From positions 372,001-436,000 of the forward strand of contig NZ_JAPDNQ010000002.1 of NCBI RefSeq assembly GCF_025989145.1: a DNA stretch of 64,000 nucleotides. Direction: 5' to 3'. A model generated the notes under the pieces. It was not told the DNA's origin. It did not search any database and was given only the letters and a program-made list of their open reading frames with translations. Of this stretch, positions 17,242 to 26,469 are shown one piece after another (the first letter of the stretch is position 1; each line of letters begins with the position of its first letter). Made by a program: the position numbers and the translations under genes. This DNA is from Microbacterium sp. SSM24 (GTDB taxonomy: Bacteria > Actinomycetota > Actinomycetes > Actinomycetales > Microbacteriaceae).

Positions 17242-19128
17242 ATGCACGACGACTCGGTCCTCGAAGCACCGCACGCCGCGCCCTCGCCCCCAGAGCCGCA
17301 CGAGACGGATCCTTCTTCCGAAGACGCCCACATCGGCAGCTTCCGCGCCGAGCATCTGTCGCCCTCGTTCCCGCAGCGAGCGCCGTGGGGCACCGCCCAG
17401 CGCCTGCGCGCGTGGCAGGCCGAGGCGCTCGACCTGTACTTCGGCCTCGACGGTCCCGACGGCGTCGGCGGCGGTCCTCGCGACTTCCTCGCCGCCGCGA
17501 CCCCGGGCGCCGGCAAGACGACCTTCGCTCTCCGGCTGGCGAGCGAGCTGCTGCGCCGTCGCGTCATCGATCGCATCGTCGTGGTCGCGCCCACCGAGCA
17601 CCTCAAGACGCAGTGGGCGGATGCCGCGGCCCGCGTCTCGATCCGGCTCGACCCCGCCTTCAGCAACCGGCACACCGCGCCAGCGCGGCATTACCACGGC
17701 GTCGCCGTGACGTACGCGCAGGTCGCGGTGAAGGCATCCGTCCACCAGCGCCTCGTCATGGATGCCCGCACCCTCGTGATCCTCGACGAGGTGCACCACG
17801 GCGGTGACGCCCTGAGCTGGGGCGATGCGCTGCGCGAGGCCTATGCGCGGGCAACGCGCCGTCTGCTGCTGTCGGGCACGCCCTTCCGCAGCGACACCGC
17901 ACCGATCCCGTTCGTCGAGTACCACCCCGACCAGCACGGCATCCGTCTCTCGCGCACCGACTACGCCTACGGCTACCGGCGCGCGCTCGAGGACGGCGTC
18001 GTGCGTCCGGTCATCTTCATGGTCTACGCCGGACAGATGCGCTGGCGCACCAAGACCGGCGACGAGATGGAAGCCCAGCTCGGACAGGACAACACGAAGG
18101 ACATCACGTCGCAGGCGTGGCGCACGGCGCTCGATCCCGCGGGGGAGTGGATCCCCGCCGTCCTGCGGTCCGCCGATCGTCGCCTGAGCGAAGTGCGCGA
18201 GCAGGTTCCGGATGCCGGTGGCCTGGTGATCGCGACGGATCAGACCGCCGCGCGCGCCTACGCGGACATCCTGCGCGACATCACCGGCGAGGATCCCACC
18301 GTCGTGCTCTCCGACGAAGCCGAGGCGTCGTCGCGCATCGAGACGTTCTCCGGGAGCACCAGCCGGTGGATGGTCGCGGTGCGCATGGTGTCGGAAGGCG
18401 TCGACGTGCCCCGCCTGGCCGTCGGGGTCTACGCCACCTCCGCCTCGACCCCGCTGTTCTTCGCGCAGGCGATCGGCCGCTTCGTGCGCGCGCGGCGCCG
18501 CGGCGAGACGGCGAGCGTGTTCCTCCCCAACGTGCCGCAGCTCCTCGCTCTCGCGGGAGAGCTCGAGCGTCAGCGCGACCATGCGCTCGACCGGGAGAGC
18601 GACGGCGACGAGTGGAACGCCGAGGAAGACCTCATGGATGCTGCGGAGCGCGAGGACTCCGCATCGGATGCGCTCACCGAGGAGTTCACGTATCAGGCGC
18701 TGGGCTCACTGGCCCATTTCGACCGCGTGCTCTTCGACGGCAAGGAGTTCGGTCAGCTGGCGGTGCCGGGGACGCCCGAGGAGGAGGAGTTCCTGGGGCT
18801 TCCCGGGCTGCTGGAGCCCGAGCACGTCCACGAGCTGCTCATGCAGCGGCAGGCGCGACAGGGCCGCCACCGGCGTGCACGGGAGGACCGTGAGGCCGAC
18901 AGCCCCGATGAGGAGCCCGCGCTCCCGCAGGCGCTGCACCGCTCGCTCAAGGAGCAGCGGCAACTGCTCAACAGTCTCGTGGGGCTGTACGCACGCCAGT
19001 CCGGTGAGGCCCACGGCCTCGTGCACGCCGAACTGCGGCGGGTCTGCGGCGGCCCCGCGGTGTCGCACGCCACCGTCGCCCAGTTGCAGGCGCGCATCGA
19101 CGTTCTCCGCAAGCGCGTTCGCGCCTGA
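17242..19128 (+). CDS. DEAD/DEAH-box (DEVH) superfamily 2 helicase
   Basis: 628-residue SF2 helicase. After an acidic, proline-rich 50-residue N-terminus come the Walker A ATPGAGKTT (86-94), DEVH box (182-185), LLSGTPF (motif III), and, in the second RecA domain, AVRMVSEGVDVPRLAV and QAIGRFVRARR (motifs V/VI). The C-terminus (about 420-628) is charged, with predicted coiled-coil stretches, and has no recognised domain. Such proteins are widespread in actinobacteria with unclear nucleic-acid roles. ATG 17242 has GGGGAGG just upstream. It stands alone, divergent from the SGNH hydrolase. Confidence 0.82.
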   Translation: MHDDSVLEAPHAAPSPPEPHETDPSSEDAHIGSFRAEHLSPSFPQRAPWGTAQRLRAWQAEALDLYFGLDGPDGVGGGPRDFLAAATPGAGKTTFALRLASELLRRRVIDRIVVVAPTEHLKTQWADAAARVSIRLDPAFSNRHTAPARHYHGVAVTYAQVAVKASVHQRLVMDARTLVILDEVHHGGDALSWGDALREAYARATRRLLLSGTPFRSDTAPIPFVEYHPDQHGIRLSRTDYAYGYRRALEDGVVRPVIFMVYAGQMRWRTKTGDEMEAQLGQDNTKDITSQAWRTALDPAGEWIPAVLRSADRRLSEVREQVPDAGGLVIATDQTAARAYADILRDITGEDPTVVLSDEAEASSRIETFSGSTSRWMVAVRMVSEGVDVPRLAVGVYATSASTPLFFAQAIGRFVRARRRGETASVFLPNVPQLLALAGELERQRDHALDRESDGDEWNAEEDLMDAAEREDSASDALTEEFTYQALGSLAHFDRVLFDGKEFGQLAVPGTPEEEEFLGLPGLLEPEHVHELLMQRQARQGRHRRAREDREADSPDEEPALPQALHRSLKEQRQLLNSLVGLYARQSGEAHGLVHAELRRVCGGPAVSHATVAQLQARIDVLRKRVRA

Positions 19129-19254
19129 TCCGCTCACTTCCCACGTCGGTTCGGATCCCCGAAATGCTGGCAATCCGGAGCCGCGCGGGATGCGGCATCC
19201 GCTCGCGAACTAGCGTGGAAGGGTTCCCCACGCACCCGGCCAGGAGGCCCCGTT

Positions 19255-20343
19255 ATGAGCGCGCCCGCCGTCCCGACCGCCCGCGACAGACGTCGCTGGG
19301 CCCGGTACCTCGTCAACGAGCGCGCCGAGGCGCGCGTGTACCGCGAGCTGGCGAGTCGTCGCGAAGGGGAGGAGCGCGACATCCTGCTCGCCCTGGCGGA
19401 GGCCGAGGGAAGGCACGAGGCTCACTGGCTGGCGCTTCTGGGCGGTGAACCCGTTCGCCTGCCGCGCCCGGACGCCCGGACGGTCCTGCTCGGGTCGATG
19501 GCGAAGCGCTTCGGCTCGATCTTCGTGCTCGCGCTCGCGCAGAACGCGGAGGCCCGCTCGCCGTACGACGACGAGCCGTTCGCCGCGCCCGCCATGGCTG
19601 CGGACGAGAAGATCCATCACGAGGTCGTGCGCGGACTGGCGGCCCGTGGCCGTCGCCGCCTCTCGGGCACCTTCCGCGCGGCCGTGTTCGGCGCGAACGA
19701 CGGCCTGGTCTCGAACCTCGCGCTCGTGATGGGCATCGGCGCCACGGGAGTGGCGCCGCAGTTCGTCCTCTTCAGCGGAATCGCGGGCCTGCTGGCCGGC
19801 GCCCTGTCGATGGGCGCGGGGGAGTTCGTCTCCGTCCGCTCGCAGCGCGAACTGCTCGCCGCCACCGAGCCGAGCGACTTCGCCGACGGAGCGATTCCGC
19901 ACCTCGACATCGACGCGAACGAGCTCGCGCTCGTCTACCGCACGCGCGGCATGCCCGAGGACGAGGCCACCGCACGAGCGCGGCGCGCGGTCGAATCGGC
20001 GCGCGCGCTCGGCGAGGGGCGGACCGACACCTCGCCCGTGAAGGTCGTCGACCACAGCGAGGTCGTCGGCAGCGACTGGAGCGCGGCGCTGTCGAGTTTC
20101 CTCTTCTTCGCGTCCGGCGCGATCATCCCCGTCCTCCCGTGGATCTTCGGCCTCTCCGGCGTCGCTGCGATCGTGCTCGCGCTCGTGCTCGTCGGCATCG
20201 CGCTGCTGTGCACCGGGGCCGCCGTCGGTCTGCTCTCCGGCGCGCCGCCGCTGTATCGTGCGCTGCGCCAGCTCGCGATCGGGTTCGGCGCGGCCGGGGT
20301 CACGTACGCCCTCGGACTGCTGTTCGGGGTCTCTCTCGGGTGA
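19255..20343 (+). CDS. VIT1/CCC1-family iron/manganese transporter with ferritin-like N-domain
   Basis: 362 residues. Residues 1-130 form a helical ferritin/rubrerythrin-like region with Glu and His at metal-ligand spacing (ERAEARVYREL, EAEGRHEAHWLALL, ADEKIHHEVVRGL). The remainder is a VIT1/CCC1 membrane domain: AVFGANDGLVSNLALVMG, GLLAGALSMGAGEFVSVRSQREL, a cytoplasmic helical loop and three more helices. It likely exports or sequesters Fe2+/Mn2+. An upstream TAGCGT (19210-19215) is a plausible -10, and CAGGAGG lies before ATG 19255, so this gene has a normal leader. Confidence 0.86.
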   Translation: MSAPAVPTARDRRRWARYLVNERAEARVYRELASRREGEERDILLALAEAEGRHEAHWLALLGGEPVRLPRPDARTVLLGSMAKRFGSIFVLALAQNAEARSPYDDEPFAAPAMAADEKIHHEVVRGLAARGRRRLSGTFRAAVFGANDGLVSNLALVMGIGATGVAPQFVLFSGIAGLLAGALSMGAGEFVSVRSQRELLAATEPSDFADGAIPHLDIDANELALVYRTRGMPEDEATARARRAVESARALGEGRTDTSPVKVVDHSEVVGSDWSAALSSFLFFASGAIIPVLPWIFGLSGVAAIVLALVLVGIALLCTGAAVGLLSGAPPLYRALRQLAIGFGAAGVTYALGLLFGVSLG

Positions 20344-20387
20344 CGCGCGCGGGGTGCGCTCGATTCGTTGAACGTCTGGCGACGTGG

Positions 20388-20393
20388 TAATGT
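20388..20393 (+). promoter_or_regulatory. -10-like TAATGT upstream of tRNA-Leu(GAG)
   Basis: An AT-rich hexamer 31 bp before the tRNA 5' end; a TTGAAC at 20368 is a possible but closely spaced -35. Confidence 0.35.
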
Positions 20394-20424
20394 CGGTCCT
20401 CGGTTGCGAAACCGAAACCACCTT

Positions 20425-20510
20425 GCGCGGGTGGCGGAATAGGTAGACGCGCTAGCTTGAGGTGCTAGTGCCCTTTAACGGGCGTGGGGGTTCAAGTCCC
20501 CCCTCGCGCA
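20425..20510 (+). tRNA. tRNA-Leu (anticodon GAG)
   Basis: An 86-nt type II tRNA. The acceptor stem GCGCGGG pairs with CTCGCGC with discriminator A; the anticodon stem CTAGC/GCTAG encloses TTGAGGT, giving anticodon GAG; the long variable arm TGCCCTTTAACGGGCG and T-loop TTCAAGT are typical of leucine tRNAs. The 3' CCA is not encoded. It decodes CUC/CUU; CTC is heavily used in this window. Confidence 0.95.
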
Positions 20511-20516
20511 CAGTAC

Positions 20517-20546
20517 GAAGAAGGCCCCCGAAAGGGGGCCTTCTTC
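20517..20546 (+). terminator. Strong hairpin terminator after tRNA-Leu(GAG)
   Basis: Perfect 13-bp stem GAAGAAGGCCCCC / GGGGGCCTTCTTC with a GAAA tetraloop, 6 nt after the tRNA. The 3' arm gives TTCTTC in place of a full T-run. Confidence 0.85.
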
Positions 20547-20556
20547 GTCGAGAGGA

Positions 20557-20562
20557 TAGGTT
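20557..20562 (+). promoter_or_regulatory. -10 box TAGGTT for the M20 peptidase gene
   Basis: TAGGTT ends 7 nt before ATG 20570. Any -35 would fall inside the tRNA terminator stem. Confidence 0.5.
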
Positions 20563-20569
20563 GGTCGGC

Positions 20570-21871
20570 ATGCCCTCATCCCCGCTCGACCTGCCCGAGG
20601 TCGCCGCCGTCGCACGGGATCTGATCCGCATCGACACCACCAATCACGGCGGCGGACGCGCGGCCGGCGAACGCGAGGCCGCCGAGTACGTCGGCCAGTA
20701 CCTGTCGCAGCTGGGGCTCGCGCCCGAGTTCTATGAGCCCGTTCCGCGTCGCACCAATGTCATGGCGCGCGTGCCGGGTCGCAATCGCGGCAAGCCCGCC
20801 CTCGTGCTCCACGGGCACCTCGACGTCGTGCCCGCGATCTCAGCGGACTGGAGCGTCGACCCCTTCGAGGGCGTCGTGCGCGACGGGATGCTGTGGGGTC
20901 GCGGGGCCGTCGACATGAAGGACATGGACGCCATGATCCTCACGGCGGTGGCCGACATCCTGCGCGCGGGAGAGCAGCCCGAGCGCGACCTCGTGCTCGC
21001 CTTCTTCGCCGACGAGGAGAACGGCGGGGTCGAGGGCTCCGCGCTCGTCGTCCAGGACCGCCCGGAGTGGTTCCTGGGAGCCACCGAGGCGATCAGCGAG
21101 GTCGGCGGATACTCGATCTCCGTCGGCGATCGCCGGGCGTACCTCCTGCAGGTCGGCGAGAAGGCGCTCGTGTGGATCCGCCTCGTCGCACGCGGACGAG
21201 CCGCGCACGGATCGAGCTTCCACGGCGACAACGCCGTGACCGCGCTCGCGAGCGCCGTCGCGGCGCTCGGCCGCACGGAGTGGCCCGTCACGCTCACCGA
21301 CACCACGCGCGAGATGGCGGCCCGGCTCGGCGAGCTCACCGGCGCCGGCTCCGACGATCCCGACGCCGTCGCGGCCGCGACGGGCGCGGCATCCGGATTC
21401 CTCCGTTCCACGCTGCGCACGACGACGAACCCCACCGGCCTCACCGCGGGATACAAGCACAACGTCATCCCCGACCGCGCCGAGGCGCTCATCGACGTGC
21501 GGGTGCTCCCCGGCACCGAGGAGGCGGCTCTCGCCGACATCCGGCGCATCGTGGGAGACGACGTCGACGTCGAGATCGTCCATCAGGACATCGGTCTGGA
21601 GGTGCCCTTCTCCGGCGACCTCGTGGATGCGATGGTGTCGGCGCTCGACCGCCACGATCCCGGCATCCCCGTCATCCCGTACCTCATGGGCGGCGGCACC
21701 GACAACAAGGCTCTCGCGGCGCTCGGCATCGCCGGCTACGGGTTCGCTCCGCTGCGGCTCCCGGCCGAGCTGGATTTCACCGGAATGTTCCACGGCGTCG
21801 ACGAGCGCGTGCCCATCGACTCCCTCGTCTTCGGCCAGCGCGTGCTCGCCGACCTCCTCCGCACCTACTGA
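20570..21871 (+). CDS. M20-family metallopeptidase / dipeptidase-like hydrolase
   Basis: 433-residue M20 zinc hydrolase. Zinc ligands and catalytic residues are visible: HGHLDVVP (H83, D85), [12 protein letters not shown] (D115), ADEENGG (E149 catalytic, E150), and a C-terminal [11 protein letters not shown]is. The dimerisation domain carries [22 protein letters not shown]. It hydrolyses an amide in a peptide or N-acyl amino acid; the substrate is unknown. Translation is best started at ATG 20570, 7 nt after TAGGTT, with no Shine-Dalgarno sequence; longer upstream reading runs into the tRNA. Confidence 0.87.
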   Translation: MPSSPLDLPEVAAVARDLIRIDTTNHGGGRAAGEREAAEYVGQYLSQLGLAPEFYEPVPRRTNVMARVPGRNRGKPALVLHGHLDVVPAISADWSVDPFEGVVRDGMLWGRGAVDMKDMDAMILTAVADILRAGEQPERDLVLAFFADEENGGVEGSALVVQDRPEWFLGATEAISEVGGYSISVGDRRAYLLQVGEKALVWIRLVARGRAAHGSSFHGDNAVTALASAVAALGRTEWPVTLTDTTREMAARLGELTGAGSDDPDAVAAATGAASGFLRSTLRTTTNPTGLTAGYKHNVIPDRAEALIDVRVLPGTEEAALADIRRIVGDDVDVEIVHQDIGLEVPFSGDLVDAMVSALDRHDPGIPVIPYLMGGGTDNKALAALGIAGYGFAPLRLPAELDFTGMFHGVDERVPIDSLVFGQRVLADLLRTY

Positions 21872-21917
21872 ACGACCCGCGGTGTGCCTCCCCGGCATGC
21901 CGCAGCGAAAGGCGCCC

Positions 21918-22742
21918 ATGTTCCTCGAGGCGATCATCCTCGGCATCGTCCAGGGACTCACCGAGTTCCTCCCGGTGTCCTCCAGCGCGCACCTGCGCAT
22001 CCTCGGCGAGCTCCTGCCCTCCGCCCAGGACCCCGGCGCCGCGTTCACCGCCATCACGCAGATCGGCACCGAGGCGGCCGTCGTGCTCTTCTTCTGGCGC
22101 GACATCGTGAGGATCATCGGGCACTGGTTCCGTTCGCTGTTCGGAAAGATCCCGCGCAACGACCCGGATGCGCGCATGGGATGGCTGATCATCGTCGGCA
22201 GCATCCCGATCGTCGTGCTCGGTCTGCTCTTCCAGGACCAGATCGAGACGGTGTTCCGTTCGCTCTGGCTCGTCGCGGCCATGCTGATCCTCTTCGGTGT
22301 GCTCCTCGGAATCGCGGATCACGTCGGCGCGAAGAAGCGCGAACTGAAGGACATCACGGTCGGCCACGGCGTCATCTACGGGTTCGCGCAGGCGCTCGCT
22401 CTCATCCCGGGCGTGTCGCGTTCAGGCGGGACGATCACCGCCGGGCTCTTCATGGGGTACGAGCGCGCGGCCGCAGCGCGGTACGCGTTCCTCCTGGCGA
22501 TTCCGGCGGTGTTCGGCAGCGGCTTCTACCAGCTGTTCAAGAGCTGGGACGAGCCGGGCGTGTTCACGCTCGGCGAGACCGCGGTCGCGACGGTCGTCGC
22601 CTTCTTCGTGGCGCTCGGTGTGATCGCGTTCTTCATGAGCTGGATCTCCAAGCACAGCTTCCTGCCGTTCGTCGTCTACCGCGTCGCGGTGGGATCCACC
22701 GTGCTGGTGCTGCTGAGCACGGGTGTGATCGACGCGTACTGA
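21918..22742 (+). CDS. uppP: Undecaprenyl-diphosphatase
   Basis: 274-residue integral membrane enzyme that dephosphorylates undecaprenyl pyrophosphate to recycle the lipid carrier for peptidoglycan precursors, and can confer bacitracin tolerance. The signature [17 protein letters not shown] (12-28) and the second motif [15 protein letters not shown] are intact, with about seven or eight hydrophobic helices. Start ATG 21918 with AAAGG upstream is preferred to ATG 21897. It lies 46 bp after the M20 gene and converges with the PAC2 gene. Confidence 0.93.
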   Translation: MFLEAIILGIVQGLTEFLPVSSSAHLRILGELLPSAQDPGAAFTAITQIGTEAAVVLFFWRDIVRIIGHWFRSLFGKIPRNDPDARMGWLIIVGSIPIVVLGLLFQDQIETVFRSLWLVAAMLILFGVLLGIADHVGAKKRELKDITVGHGVIYGFAQALALIPGVSRSGGTITAGLFMGYERAAAARYAFLLAIPAVFGSGFYQLFKSWDEPGVFTLGETAVATVVAFFVALGVIAFFMSWISKHSFLPFVVYRVAVGSTVLVLLSTGVIDAY

Positions 22743-22775
22743 CACCGAGCGCCCGAGGCGTCGCGGTGTCGACGG

Positions 22776-23642
22776 CTACCGGCGCGGATCGTCGCGACCG
22801 GGCTTGGTGGGCCCGTCGCCTCCGCGGCGCAGGTAGCGCTCGAACTCCTGCGCGATCGCATCGCCGGAGGCCTCGGGGGAGTCCCACGTGTCGCGCGTGC
22901 GCTCGAGCTGGTGGATGTACTCCGTCATCTCCTCGTCGTCCGCCGCGGCGGCGTCGATCGATGCTTCCCACGCAGCCGCCTCCGTCGCGAGGTCACCGCG
23001 CGGAACCGTCGCACCGGTGAGGTCCTCGAGGCGGTCCAGGAGGGCCAGCGTCGCCTTGGGGGACGGGGTGTGGCCGGCGACGTAGTGGGGCACGCTCGCC
23101 CACAGACTCGCCGAGGGGATGCCTGCAGCGTCGGCCGCGTGACCGAGAACGCTCAGGATGCCGACCGGGCCCTCGTAGGTGCTCCGCTCGAGCTCGAGGG
23201 AGGTGCGCAGCGCATCGTTGTCGCTCCCGGCGAACACGGAGATGGGGCGGGTGTGGGGTACATCGGACATCATCGAGCCCATCGAGAGGAACCCGGTGAC
23301 GTCCTCGCGGAGCGCGATGTCGATGAACTCCGACGCGAAGGCCTGCCACGCGCGGGCCGGCTCGACCCCCGTGAGAAGCCACAGCTGGGTGCCGCCGCGC
23401 GTCGTGCGCGTCGGGCGGAGCAGGGCGGCCTCGGGCCACTTCAGCGTGCGCGAGCCGTCACCCTCCGTGGCGATCTGCGGGCGGGTGTACTGGTAGTCGA
23501 AGTAGAGCTCGGGGTCCACGGCGAAAACCGTCTCGTACGTCCCGCCCTCGCGCAGCGCGGTGATGGCCGATGACGCGGCTTCGCCGGCATCGTTCCACCC
23601 GTCGAACGCGGCGACGAGCACTCGGCGTCCCAGTCCGTCCAC
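22776..23642 (-). CDS. PAC2-family protein (proteasome assembly chaperone 2-like)
   Basis: 288 residues of PF09754: VLVAAFDGWNDAGEAASSAI at the N-terminus, WLLTGVEPARAW, LGHAADAAGIPSASLWASVPHYVAGHTPSPKATLALL, and an acidic C-terminal helix (MTEYIHQLERTRDT). The eukaryotic relatives assist proteasome assembly; the actinobacterial proteins have no proven role but sit near the pupylation/proteasome region. Start GTG 23642 has AGGAGG 4 nt upstream. Here it is divergent from the HAD/trmI block in which the proteasome genes themselves are missing. Confidence 0.85.
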   Translation of the reverse strand: MDGLGRRVLVAAFDGWNDAGEAASSAITALREGGTYETVFAVDPELYFDYQYTRPQIATEGDGSRTLKWPEAALLRPTRTTRGGTQLWLLTGVEPARAWQAFASEFIDIALREDVTGFLSMGSMMSDVPHTRPISVFAGSDNDALRTSLELERSTYEGPVGILSVLGHAADAAGIPSASLWASVPHYVAGHTPSPKATLALLDRLEDLTGATVPRGDLATEAAAWEASIDAAAADDEEMTEYIHQLERTRDTWDSPEASGDAIAQEFERYLRRGGDGPTKPGRDDPRR

Positions 23643-23765
23643 GAGACCTCCTCCACCCGCGGTGCGGGTTCCCTCCAGGATAGGCCCGGTGCGGCGCAGG
23701 AGACCCAGGCGTCCCGCGCGCCCTCGTACGCGTCGCCGTCGCCGTGACCCCTCGTGGCCGCCGGA

Positions 23766-23771
23766 TACCAT
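23766..23771 (+). promoter_or_regulatory. -10 box TACCAT for the HAD/trmI operon
   Basis: TACCAT ends 6 nt before GTG 23778; leaderless layout. Confidence 0.5.
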
Positions 23772-23777
23772 GTACCA

Positions 23778-24458
23778 GTGAATCCCGCGCCCCTTGCCGC
23801 CGTCCTGTGGGACATGGACGGCACCCTCGTCGACACCGAGCCGTACTGGATGGCGGCGGAGACCCCGCTCGTCGAGAGCTTCGGCGGGACGTGGTCGCAC
23901 GAGCAGGCCCTGGGCCTGGTCGGACTCGGCCTCGAGGACTCCGCGAGGATCTTCCAGGGTGCGGGCGTCCGCATGGGCGTGCAGGACATCATCGACCACC
24001 TCACCGACGACGTCATGCGGCAGCTCGCCACGACCGGCGTGCCGTTCCGTCCCGGCGCCCGCGAGCTTCTCGCCGATCTGCGTGCCGCGGGGGTCAAGAC
24101 CGGCCTGGTCACCATGTCGCTCCGGCGCATGGCCGACACCGTCGTGGACCTCATCGACTTCGATGCGTTCGACGTCGTGGTGGCTGGAGACGACGCCACG
24201 CGCCCCAAGCCGTACCCGGACCCCTATCTCCAGGCGTGCGACGCGCTCGGGGTCACCCCTGAGGAGGTCGTGGCGATCGAGGACTCGCCGAACGGCCTGC
24301 GCTCAGCGGTCGCGTCCGGCGCCGCCGTGATCGGTGTACCGCTCATGGTGTCGCTCACGGGCGCGGGAGCCCATACCCTGTGGCCGACCCTGGAGGGTCG
24401 CACCACCGCGGACGTGGCCTCGTTCCACGCCGCCCACCGCGCCGAGGAGGCAACCTGA
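23778..24458 (+). CDS. HAD-superfamily phosphatase (beta-phosphoglucomutase-like)
   Basis: 226 residues. HAD motif I is WDMDGTLVDTE (nucleophile D12, acid/base D14), motif II is VTMSL, and motifs III/IV are KPYPDPYLQA and AIEDSPNGLRSA; the four-helix cap between motifs I and II makes this a type I cap phosphatase of the beta-phosphoglucomutase/GPH group. The substrate is unknown. GTG 23778 is chosen because TACCAT stands 6 nt before it; an in-frame GTG at 23754 is possible. Its stop overlaps the trmI start (TGATG), preceded by a GAGGAGG site. Confidence 0.85.
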   Translation: MNPAPLAAVLWDMDGTLVDTEPYWMAAETPLVESFGGTWSHEQALGLVGLGLEDSARIFQGAGVRMGVQDIIDHLTDDVMRQLATTGVPFRPGARELLADLRAAGVKTGLVTMSLRRMADTVVDLIDFDAFDVVVAGDDATRPKPYPDPYLQACDALGVTPEEVVAIEDSPNGLRSAVASGAAVIGVPLMVSLTGAGAHTLWPTLEGRTTADVASFHAAHRAEEAT

Positions 24459-25465
24459 TGACCGAACGCCCCAGCGGCCCCTTCCGCTTCGGCGACCGCG
24501 TGCAGCTGACCGGTCCCAAGGGTCGCCTGCACACGGTCACCCTCCGTGAGCGCGGCGAGCTCCACACGCATCACGGCGTGCTCAAGCACGAGCAGCTCGT
24601 CGGCCAGCCCGACGGGTCCGTCGTCGCCAACAGCGGCGGTCACGAGTACCTGGCACTGCGGCCGCTGCTGCGCGACTTCGTGATGTCGATGCCGCGCGGC
24701 GCGGCGATCGTCTATCCGAAGGACGCCGCGCAGATCATCGCCGAGGCCGACGTGTTCCCCGGTTCCGTCGTCGTGGAGGCCGGTGTCGGCTCGGGTGCGC
24801 TCTCGCTCTGGCTGCTGCGCGCGATGGGCGCCGAGGGTCGCCTCATCTCCTTCGAGCGACGTCCGGAGTTCGCGGAGGTCGCACAGGCGAACGTCGAGAC
24901 CTACCTCGGCGAGACGCCCTCGAACTGGGACGTCGTGGTCGGCGACCTCGTCGAGTCCCTGCCGGCGGCCGTCGCTCCGGCATCCGTGGATCGTGTCGTG
25001 CTCGACATGCTCGCGCCATGGGAGTGCATCGACGTCGTGGCCGACGCGCTCACGCCGGGTGGTGTCGTGCTCTGCTACATCGCGACGGCGACGCAGCTGA
25101 GCCGTGTGGCGGAGTACATCCGCAACACCGGGCTGTTCACCGACCCGGAGGCCAGCGAGACGATGGTCCGCGGCTGGCACGTCGAGGGACTCGCGGTGCG
25201 CCCCGATCATCGGATGGTCGCGCACACGGGCTTTCTGCTGTGGGCCCGCCGGCTCGCGCCGGGTGCGGTTCCGCCCGAGGTGAAGCGCCGTGCATCGAAG
25301 TCCAGCTACGGCGACGATGACGTCGAGCTGTGGACGCCCGGAGCGGTCGGCGACCGGCAGATCACCGACAAGAACCTGCGCAAGCGCGTCCGCGAGGCAC
25401 AGCGTGCGGCAGACGGCGCGCGCCAGGCGGGCGGCCCGGCGGGCGAGCCGGACGCTTCCGCCTAG
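24458..25465 (+). CDS. trmI: tRNA (adenine(58)-N1)-methyltransferase
   Basis: 335 residues. An N-terminal beta-barrel (about 8-70) precedes a Rossmann methyltransferase with the SAM motif VVEAGVGSGALSL (105-117), the acidic GRLISFERRPEF turn and the motif IV region DRVVLDMLAPWE. It forms m1A58 in the T-loop of tRNAs, as M. tuberculosis Rv2118c does. ATG 24458 overlaps the HAD stop and has GAGGAGG upstream. The C-terminal 60 residues (DDVELWTPGAVGDRQITDKNLRKRVREAQ) are conserved in actinobacterial TrmI. Confidence 0.9.
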   Translation: MTERPSGPFRFGDRVQLTGPKGRLHTVTLRERGELHTHHGVLKHEQLVGQPDGSVVANSGGHEYLALRPLLRDFVMSMPRGAAIVYPKDAAQIIAEADVFPGSVVVEAGVGSGALSLWLLRAMGAEGRLISFERRPEFAEVAQANVETYLGETPSNWDVVVGDLVESLPAAVAPASVDRVVLDMLAPWECIDVVADALTPGGVVLCYIATATQLSRVAEYIRNTGLFTDPEASETMVRGWHVEGLAVRPDHRMVAHTGFLLWARRLAPGAVPPEVKRRASKSSYGDDDVELWTPGAVGDRQITDKNLRKRVREAQRAADGARQAGGPAGEPDASA

Positions 25466-25468
25466 ACT
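25463..25468 (+). promoter_or_regulatory. -10 box TAGACT for the FKBP lipoprotein gene
   Basis: TAGACT begins within the trmI stop codon (tag) and ends 6 nt before GTG 25475; leaderless layout. Confidence 0.55.
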
Positions 25469-25474
25469 GTTCCG

Positions 25475-26413
25475 GTGCGCAAGATCCCCGCTGCCCTCGC
25501 GATCCTCGGACTCGCGGCCGTCGGCCTGGCCGGCTGCTCGCTTCCCGCCGCCTCCGACTGCCCCCGTCCCGACGGCGGCGGAGACTCGCTCGACGCGATC
25601 CAGGTGACAGGGTCGTCGGATGCCGCGCCCGACGTCGACATCTACACGCCGTTCCACACGTCCGAGACGCAGTTCACCGACATCGAGCAGGGCGACGGCG
25701 AGGTGCCCATCACCGCGAGCGACCAGCTGGTGGTCCTCGATCTGAGCCTGTACGCCGGCGAGACGGGCGAGAAGCTCGTCTCCACCGGCTACGACGGCGA
25801 CCTGTCCCAGCCGTTCCCGCTGTCGCAGTGGACCGAATCCGTGCCGGCTCTCGAAGAGGCGCTCCAGTGCGCATCGGAGGGCTCGCGCGTCGTCGTCGCC
25901 GTCGGTCCGGAGGGCATCGACGAGGCCGCCGCTGCCAGCGTGGGACTCGCCGAGGACGACTCGCCGGTCGTCGTGGTGGATGTGCGGAAGGTCTACCTTC
26001 CCGCCGCGGAGGGCAGTCTGCAGTTCAACAGCGGCATGGGTCTGCCCGCGGTCGTGCGCGCACCCGACGGCACCCCCGGCGTCGTCATCCCCGACGGCGA
26101 CGCCCCGGACGAGCTGGTGGTGCAGACGCTCATCAAGGGCGAGGGGCCCGTCGTCGAGGACGACTCGACCGTGCGCCTTCACGTGCTCTCCGTGTCGTGG
26201 GACGACAAGGAGCAGCTCGGCTCGACGTGGGAGACCGGCCAGCCGCAGTCGCAGTCGGTCGAGGGCCAGCAGATGCTCCAGGACGTCCTGGTGGGCCAGA
26301 CCGTCGGCTCGCAGGTGATGGCCGTCGTCCCCGCCGAGCTCGGCGGAACCGAGCAGGCGACCGTCTTCGTGTTCGACATCCTCGGTATCGACGCCGCCGC
26401 GCCCGCGCAGTGA
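25475..26413 (+). CDS. FKBP-type peptidyl-prolyl isomerase-like lipoprotein
   Basis: 312 residues. The N-terminus is a lipoprotein signal with lipobox LAGC (Cys21), so the protein should be anchored outside the membrane. Two FKBP-like repeats follow: about 65-160 (VLDLSLYAGETGEKLVSTG...PLSQWTESVPALEEAL) and about 210-310 (VRLHVLSVSWDDKEQLGSTW...GQQMLQDVLVGQTVGSQVMAVVP). Both lack several aromatic residues of the FK506 pocket, so isomerase activity is uncertain. A gene of this kind precedes pafB in other actinobacteria. GTG 25475 starts 6 nt after TAGACT. Confidence 0.85.
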   Translation: MRKIPAALAILGLAAVGLAGCSLPAASDCPRPDGGGDSLDAIQVTGSSDAAPDVDIYTPFHTSETQFTDIEQGDGEVPITASDQLVVLDLSLYAGETGEKLVSTGYDGDLSQPFPLSQWTESVPALEEALQCASEGSRVVVAVGPEGIDEAAAASVGLAEDDSPVVVVDVRKVYLPAAEGSLQFNSGMGLPAVVRAPDGTPGVVIPDGDAPDELVVQTLIKGEGPVVEDDSTVRLHVLSVSWDDKEQLGSTWETGQPQSQSVEGQQMLQDVLVGQTVGSQVMAVVPAELGGTEQATVFVFDILGIDAAAPAQ

Positions 26414-26457
26414 CGCCGCGGGTGGCTCGGCGAGGCTCTCCGCTCGCCGGCCGACCC

Positions 26458-26463
26458 TAGGAT
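26458..26463 (+). promoter_or_regulatory. -10 box TAGGAT for pafBC
   Basis: TAGGAT ends 6 nt before GTG 26470; leaderless layout. Confidence 0.6.
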
Positions 26464-26469
26464 GAGTGG

